DNA from: Schistosoma mansoni
Taxonomy: Eukaryota > Platyhelminthes > Trematoda > Strigeidida > Schistosomatidae
NCBI RefSeq assembly: GCF_000237925.1
Contig: NC_031498.1
Location: forward strand, 640,015 to 704,014
Reading direction: 5' to 3'
Length of the DNA stretch: 64,000 nt
Shown here: piece by piece, positions 57,131 through 64,000 of the stretch
Numbering within the stretch: the first letter of the stretch is position 1
Layout: every line of letters begins with the position of its first letter
Translations under genes and position numbers: made by a program
The notes under the pieces: generated by a model
The model's input: the letters and a program-made list of their open reading frames with translations, nothing else
Databases searched by the model: none
What the model was told of the DNA's origin: nothing

Positions 57131-57947
57131 GCCGCTTCTCATTGCCTTCTGATTTCAAACACCGTTAATATTTATATTATAACGGTTATCATGGGGATTG
57201 ATTATCGAAACTATGCCACTACAATCTAACAGATTTTATTGTATTCTATTCCCTATAAATTCAAGTAGTTTTATGTTTACTTAAAAAGTTCTGAAATGAA
57301 AATTAATACAATGTATCAACAATACAAATATTATGACTTCATCATATGATCTAAGTCAGTTACTATTATACTGCCGTTCATTACCATCTAAAATCTTCCT
57401 CAATTCTTATCCCTTCTCAATCAATAATCAGTCTTAAAAACATAAGTCGCACTATACACATCATTTGTTCTGTTTATCTTATTAAACTGATTAACAAGTA
57501 AATGTTATGACGACATAAAACAGATCTAATCTGATTTCTTTTTTAACGAATCTAACTTATGTATCAACCCTACTTTAAATTAATGAATGAATAATAAAAT
57601 GAAATAGTCTATGAACTATTCTTGATATCAACCGCTTTCAATTTTGTAGAAATAAAGATATTCCTTCAAAATTATTCATGGAATGTAAATCATTGGCTCC
57701 TATGGAATATGTATTGGTAATATGAAGAAAAGAACGTTTTTTTGCAGGTTTAGTAAGATTTATTTAACTAATCGACCTAATGTTAAGTTACTATTGGGTA
57801 AAGGTGAAAATAACATGGCATTATTCGTCTTGATTTGTGATTTGTCACCATGTTAATTAATCTTTGACTAGTTTTCTATTTGCATATGAATATCCATACT
57901 GAATAATTTCTTTTCTGACGAGATTATTAACCGACATAAGTTCAACA

Positions 57948-58100
57948 AACCAATGAAATCTGGAAACATTGGACGTTCGTTTCATGCTGTCATAGGACTC
58001 TTCAGCAATGTGAATTCGTGACCCTCCCACAGGGATTCGAACTCAGGACTTTTGATATCGCTCGTGAACGCTTGATCTCTATACCTCTGAGTGATGGGAT
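57948..58100 (-). repeat. Family A degenerate copy
   Basis: Minus-strand ribozyme remnant and tRNA-like B-box (gattcgaactc). The core has several changes. Confidence 0.55.
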
Positions 58101-58588
58101 TCAATAGTGTAGAAATTTTTAATGATTCATGTGTAGATGAATCATAGATACAATGAAATTTACAGTCGCGATGTGAACTAATATGATAGACCGATACAAA
58201 CGGTTGTGTGACTTTATATAAATTGGTATGTATATTTGTAACGTTACTGATTATGTTGTATGTCTATCTCAACTCCTCTATATTACTGTTGATCTCCCTT
58301 CATATTAACTTGTTTCAGGGAGTTGACATTAGCTGAATTCCAAATTTCAACTGTTCATTTTTACCGTATTTTCGCTCGTGTACGAATGGCTAAAAGATAC
58401 ACATCTGAAGAACTCCTGTTTTCGACTTTTTGTTTATACGCTGTGTTTAAATGGTTAGTCGACAGAAGCTATACGATTCGGGTCGTCAATTAAGGTCACC
58501 ATTTGTTTGTTTTCACAGAAAAGGAACAAAAAGTTCACCAAAAAATCTATATGAAAATATTTTAAAATGAGTAGTATATTTCACTCAC

Positions 58589-59198
58589 CTTCCTTTAGAA
58601 TGTTTATATTGTACTAAATAAATATTTTTACCCGATTGCCAAGAACATGATAGTTTTACATAACCCAATGATGTTTGTAAACTGTTTGTAAGATTACTGT
58701 TCTCATTATAATTATACATTAATTTTGTATAATTCATACTTCTACTGTTTGTAGTACTAAACCAATGTATGTTATTACTACTATTATTTCTGTAAGTAGT
58801 TTGCTCATCCACACTACAAATACTTGTTAAGTATTCTTTTAATGATGTCAACAGTATCAGATGTTTTGTATAAAGAATATGATGACATGATAGAAATAAC
58901 CATGCATGATGTGAATCTCTTGTAAATAACATTTGTAACCAACCATATTGTAAATTTAAAAAATTAAATCTATAATTGTACAATTCTTCCGGTAACTGAA
59001 GTGAATAAAATAATGATGCCTTCTTGACATTATTATTGTTACTGTTATCATTACTATTTTGAGTTTGTTGGTGTATATTATTCAAACCATAATCTGTCAT
59101 CCAAATTGATTCATGTGAATGATGTATAAAACTTGGGAAATAACAATTTTGTCCAGTTGTCCAAACTATCCGGTTATCCAAAGTGAATTGATAAAGTA
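58589..59198 (-). CDS. Large exon of an unknown minus-strand gene
   Basis: A 610-nt exon with a good acceptor (ctacattacag) and a good donor (gaag|gtgagt), open throughout in one frame. It begins LYQFTLDNRIVWTTGQNCYF, has an Asn-rich loop (TQNSNDNSNNNNVKK), SLFYSLQLPEELYNYRFNF, several potential N-glycosylation sites (NNSS, NYT, NLT) and ends KNIYLVQYKHSKG. The composition suggests an extracellular, beta-rich region. The QFTLDN...W then LP order faintly recalls reelin subrepeats, but I would not assign it. The apparent N-terminal codons upstream of 59198 are intron. The next exon in the chain was not identified. Confidence 0.5.
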
Positions 59199-59229
59199 CT
59201 GTAATGTAGAATGTAAAAATGAGTATCAT

Positions 59230-60330
59230 TATTATTTAAATATTACCATGAATTCTAAAGACTAAGTGACGCTTGCTTACAAACCACCGGAAGGAGGAAT
59301 GTATTGAATAAATGTTTCAAAAGAGGCAACAAGAAGACCTATGACTGTCGGAATTATCTAGTCCATCCAGACAAACGTCACTGTGAACTCTTCATTGGAA
59401 AGTAATGACTTTCCGAGCTGCCAATGTGTTTGTTGACCTGCTTAAACAGAAATTGTTGGAAAGTGATTTCAGTCAATGAACTTTAGATATTCACGTAATC
59501 ATGATTCTGTGGTTGTGGGAAAGTACTGTTAAGATTACCATGACTTTGAACGAAACCTAAACTTATATTCATTTCTTACGTGTGTATCCTCCAACTGATG
59601 AAATTCTGTAGAACATGTTCTTAAATTAATCGCCTGGTAAAAATATCTGCACAGGAGCTGATTATGTATGAATATTAATACATATTGCTTTTGGGAATTT
59701 TTCTATTTTGTGTAGAAACGTGTGTGAAAATTGCTTGATTTGTAAATGACAATTCTTAGTCATGAAGATGCCATAAGTATTTTGAGTTTGACAACTTAAC
59801 CAGTAGTACCTTCTATGATAGAGACGTCCCCATCCAATGAAATCAGAAGTCAGAATCGAAGAGGTCCAAATATATATTTGATAGGTTATCAATATATCGA
59901 GAAGTGACTGATCTAAACTGGCTAGTGGTCGTAGGAGAAGTTGAGCACGGCGTTCCCACTAGTGGTCTGGTGCGGATGCGTGACCAAGATCCTTCAGTTA
60001 GGTGAGTCCATTAAAATTAATGTGGTCAACATCAAATGTTAAAGACCTACAGAGCTAATGATTTTTGGAGATTTATTTACCACTAAAGTCGATTCGTATT
60101 CACAAATCAACCGATCTAGTCATTCGGATACAGTTATTTGTTTGAATTTCATGTAAATGTTTACTAAACATGTAAGTAAACACTGATTTTTCCAGTACGG
60201 TTATGTTATAAGTTAATAATAACTTAAAGGCAAATGTGTTACTCAGATTCTCCAAAAAATGTATTTTCACATGTTATGTTTAACATGAAAGAATGTTGTT
60301 CGAATGTGATAACAATTTAACAATCTTGAT
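59230..60330. other. Spacer, nothing supported
   Basis: No exon or repeat recognised. Confidence 0.4.
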
Positions 60331-60334
60331 TGAG

Positions 60335-60420
60335 TTCATGAATGGATCAATGTTAGACCACCATTGAAAACCTAGAAGCACTGGACGGCCGTTTTGTCAT
60401 AGTATGGTACTATCATCATG
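60335..60420 (-). repeat. Family A fragment
   Basis: Minus-strand tail (gttagaccaccattgaaaac) and the first half of a ribozyme. Confidence 0.55.
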
Positions 60421-61129
60421 TACTCCGTTTAAATATCATTAGGTTAACAGTACTAAGGTTATAGAATGAAGTTGAAGGTCATTTGTCGTCATATCTATAC
60501 TATTGTCCTTTAATTATATATAAATCCTGTCTCATATAACTAATAATTGAAGTTGGTAGTATAAACTGGTGAATGGTGACTCGATAGGCTCAATGCTAAA
60601 TATTTTCAGCAAAACACAAAAGTCCTGCGTTGGATCCTTGACATAGTTTTAATTGTACACTTCTAGGGAATCTCAAGTTAGAATGAAATGATTGTTCAAT
60701 ATTTCTTGGCTTTTAATAGTTGTGTAGCTTAAATTATTCCTCGTTGTAAACTAACGTCAAAATACTGTACTAACTAATAGTCTATGGCTACTAGTTAATT
60801 TTTCAATTACATGAATATTCATTTCAGTTATGCGAACTATCTCAATAAGCCATTCAAAAAAAGTGTTCAACGATATTCTTTCACTTCAAATGATTGCATT
60901 CGACAATTTAATAACCAGAGAGCACTAGACAGCTCTTTCATCGTAGAAAGGATGTGGTCAATAGTGGGAACACACAACTTCATCGCAAATCGAACTAACA
61001 ATCTTGATATATTAGGGTAAACACCTAACCATTAGAACTAATTTGTGGTATAGCGCGACGGCCATACAATGCCTTTGGCTCTTCTAGCCAAATTCAGAAT
61101 AATCTACACTGTTCACACATACAAATTGG

Positions 61130-61345
61130 TTGTTCGGATCTTCTCATTGACGTTTAGAACTAGAAGTGATCAGTCATTTTTGGCATCTGTGCATCCTGTG
61201 TGGATTGTTTCAACATTGGTGACAAGCATTTTAAGCATATATTGATTATAACTAGCACCAGTATCCAGGACGAGCGTTTCGTCCTATTTGGGACTTTCCA
61301 ACTGGATGTATCTGTATGTCATGTTCACTCAGGGACTAAATTAAC
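61130..61345 (-). repeat. Family B degenerate copy
   Basis: Minus-strand tail body, terminus and ribozyme. The core has become TTGGAAA, although stem II, loop CAAATA and GAAA remain. Confidence 0.65.
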
Positions 61346-61859
61346 GAAAAATGTGACATGAAAGCATCGATAAACGGACAGATATTAAAATCACGGTACA
61401 ACCAACTGAACTGTCAAGTTTTCAACCAGCGTAATATACTATACTGATTAATTTGTTTAATGAAAAAATAATGTAGCTAATTCTTTTAAAATCAGAAATA
61501 TTGGTTCTTTCTTTCTCTTCTTCGCCTCTCCTCGAAATAGTTTTGATGCTTTATTGAGAAAAATCATTATGTATCATAAACGTATTCTAATTGGAAGTGT
61601 TAAAGTCAGCTGTATAATCATCCTTCAGATTTATCATTTTGTTACTATGAAGAGATTACTTGCTTGATATGTTAACAGAAGTAGAAACTTCAAAATGTTG
61701 GAAAACATCACACCTCCGTCATTTTCATCATGCAGGTAGGTATTTATCACTGATTATCAGTGAAATTATTGACTTGATTCGACAATTTAAAAAGTTATAC
61801 ACTACCTGTTACTCTTCTTCATAGCCGACTGAGAACGTCAAAAGTAGGATAAACCATCA

Positions 61860-62355
61860 GTATGAGGGGTGTGGAGATTGTACAAATTTTGTTTCATTAT
61901 ACAAATCCTCATCAGTGCACATCCATGACCCACCGTCTCGGGAAATAGAGCCAAGGAGTTTTAACCTAGCACTCAAAATTCTAATCTATAGAACACTGAG
62001 AGCCAGAATTCAATGGTTTGCAACTCTAACTTCAATTAGTCTATTGTCTTCATTGATAACTTCCTCATAATCTACGCGATTTAGCTCCATTAGTCATGAC
62101 TTCTCACTAGAACTCCAGGAATTCTGTGTGGAAGCTAGTCACTAGTCAGTACATGATAATAAGCATTAAAGGGCTACGAAGATTGTTGAATTTTATTGAG
62201 ATTAAACTTTTGAGCACTAGATTGAAGGAATTGTGTTTAATATCCAGTTGTGGGATCGTAAATGAGCACTGTGGAAGAGTTCCATACTAAAACGGAAAGT
62301 TCGTCTAGTATTTCCTGATTTTCAATGGTAACCTAATTTTGATTTGCTCGTGATT
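61860..62355. repeat. Family A fold-back, old
   Basis: A minus-strand unit (61865-62160, ribozyme to 5' part and the ctagtcagtacatgat end) is followed by a plus-strand ribozyme remnant and tail (62240-62350). Confidence 0.5.
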
Positions 62356-62395
62356 TTTAATGAAAAGAAAAAGAAATCCATATATTTACTAATAC

Positions 62396-62720
62396 TTCTG
62401 TTATGTTGTGGTGAACAAGAACACAGGTAGAGACAATCGGATGAGTTTGACACAAAAATTACAGAATGTCTCACTAAAATCTGACAGCCATACAGTAAGC
62501 AGTTAATTTGCAAACTATCAATCAATTGTCTCAATCTTGACTGTTTTCTCTGCAAATATCAGTCCACCGTCTTTGAATTCATTGTTCATGCATTTTCATA
62601 ACAATTGCGTTTCGTTTCTGTACATTCGTTATCCATCTTCTGCTGAAATATATTATATGCCTGACCCTCACCATTTACTACTTGTGTGGATATAAGTAAC
62701 CGACACCACAATGTCGTTGA
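62396..62720 (-). repeat. Family C interspersed repeat
   Basis: Minus-strand copy. Shared landmarks are the tgtctcaatcttgactg region, tgcaaatatcagtcca and the ctacttgtgtggatataag end. Confidence 0.6.
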
Positions 62721-62846
62721 CTGATTAATAAAATTTAGACTATTACGATCATTTATTTTATCTTAGTTAAGATTTATTTTGAAATATAAATTGAACAATG
62801 AACACCTTTGACTCAATGAGACAATTACATTTATTAAAATATAAGC

Positions 62847-62975
62847 CTTGGAGGAGTCCCACAATAGGACGAAACGGCCGTCGAGTGCTTCCAGGTTTTC
62901 CATGGTGGTCTAGCTTCAATTGACTCATGATCTCAACCATATAAAATTACTAATATCTCCACAATGCCCCCCTTC
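62847..62975 (+). repeat. Family A 5'-truncated copy
   Basis: It begins within the ribozyme core (ggaggagtcccacaatagg) and continues through GAAAC, CGGCCG and a well kept tail to ccacaatgcccccc. The CTGA half of the core is lost. Confidence 0.7.
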
Positions 62976-63611
62976 TAATAACTTTACTTAAAAGTCTTCA
63001 TATATATATATATACAATGTTCACACATAAACGCTTAAACATTAGAGTCAGCACCCATTAACATACATTTGCTAATTTCATCGATTTGAAATGTAGCCTG
63101 ACAATCATTCAATGTTGTTAGATATTGTCTATACTTCATTGATAACAGCTTCTCACTAAAAATGTAGAATCTTGTGAAATAGCTTCCATATGTTCCCAAA
63201 TTTTCAATGGTATCCCCAACTGAGATAAGTCAGTAATACAAATAACCTAGAAACCAAATTATTCAACATAACAACTTAACTAATCTATTGTTTTTATGGA
63301 TAAATTTTCTATCATATATTTCACTTTTTTTCCTTTTTTTTTTTGTACATCATATATAAACTACTGATTTTAATTATGACCTTTATTTTTATGAACCATT
63401 TTTACAATAAAAATGTAAACTAATAATCTTAATAAACAAAAAAAAAACAAAACAAGACAAAACAGAACAACTTCTATTTAATCGTCAATTCTGGGGAATA
63501 AACACGATTTTCTTTAAAATCTTGCTGTCACAAAGTTTATTTTATTGAAATAATCAATTGTATTTTGATAAAACAAAAATACACATTACATTTTATTATT
63601 AATATAATATC

Positions 63612-63668
63612 AGAAGGGGGTTTTGTGGAGATTTCAGTAATTTTATAGTTGAAATCATGAGACAATTC
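63612..63668 (-). repeat. Family A tail fragment
   Basis: Minus-strand tail only (gggggttttgtggagatttc to gaaatcatgagacaatt). Confidence 0.7.
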
Positions 63669-63872
63669 GCGCATGCTGCTCATAAATTACATTCTCATCG
63701 CCAGTGTACCTTCTCCAACGTTGGACTAACACATAATCTTTACAATTCACCACCTCCGCTGTAGGTTATGATTTCGTGAATTCATTGCAACTGTTCCTAG
63801 CTTTCTTTACACACCTTACTCTACTCTTTCTCCGGCCAACTGACCATTACAACTCTAAATTAAATCTCAGTA

Positions 63873-64000
63873 NNNNNNNNNNNNNNNNNNNNNNNNNNNN
63901 NNNNNNNNNNNNNNNNNNNNNNNNNNNNNNNNNNNNNNNNNNNNNNNNNNNNNNNNNNNNNNNNNNNNNNNNNNNNNNNNNNNNNNNNNNNNNNNNNNNN
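63873..64000. other. Assembly gap reaching the window edge
   Basis: 128 N visible, presumably the start of another 200-base placeholder. Confidence 1.

Noticed and set aside
1-64000. CRISPR array, operon or bacterial origin
   Set aside because: Introns, SINE-like repeats and retrotransposons show eukaryotic DNA; the dispersed repeats are not regularly spaced.

Overview
This is eukaryotic, AT-rich, repeat-dense DNA. The repeats point to a blood fluke (Schistosoma or a very close relative): tRNA-headed SINE-like repeats of the Sm-alpha type with hammerhead ribozyme cores, an RTE-like LINE, a Penelope-like element with a GIY-YIG tail, a short LTR element, and a host gene with tiny introns and a micro-exon. 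Species cannot be fixed from sequence alone. Five runs of N are present; the four internal ones are exactly 200 bases and look like fixed-size scaffold gaps.

Layout. 1-10.7 kb is a graveyard of hammerhead-bearing repeats with no host gene that I can support. 10.68-12.05 kb is the 3' half of a decayed RTE-like LINE on the + strand. 12.59-20.63 kb holds the 5' part of a filamin gene on the + strand: ten exons whose phases join into 664 codons, giving two calponin-homology domains and three filamin Ig repeats. Its introns run from 37 to 1680 bases, one exon is only 15 nt, and a 91-residue hinge-like insert separates Ig repeats 2 and 3. 20.7-24 kb is LINE debris and inverted Sm-alpha copies. 24.8-27.6 kb is a Penelope-like element arranged head to head with a GIY-YIG fragment of a second copy, with an Sm-alpha unit inserted in the tail. 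28-59 kb contains scattered exon-like segments on the minus strand; two of them (31.5 and 28.1 kb) join in phase and may belong to one long secreted or surface protein gene. 47.65-49.32 kb is a short, young, apparently complete non-autonomous LTR element. The rest is repeats and AT-rich spacer.

The unifying theme is two large families of tRNA-derived, hammerhead-containing repeats (called A and B here). Most longer copies are not simple monomers but fold-back units with the ribozyme or tail in both arms, and several whole fold-backs are flanked by 11-16 bp target-site duplications, so they were inserted as single units. Family A also shows one head-to-tail monomer junction at four loci, as expected if circular or multimeric RNA was the template. 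Three ribozyme types share the same plan but differ in a self-complementary tetranucleotide in stem III, and one has a compensatory change in stem II. The Penelope-like element and the RTE-like LINE are plausible past sources of reverse transcriptase. Schistosome hammerheads of the Sm-alpha type are established knowledge; the fold-back and junction pattern is what deserves checking.
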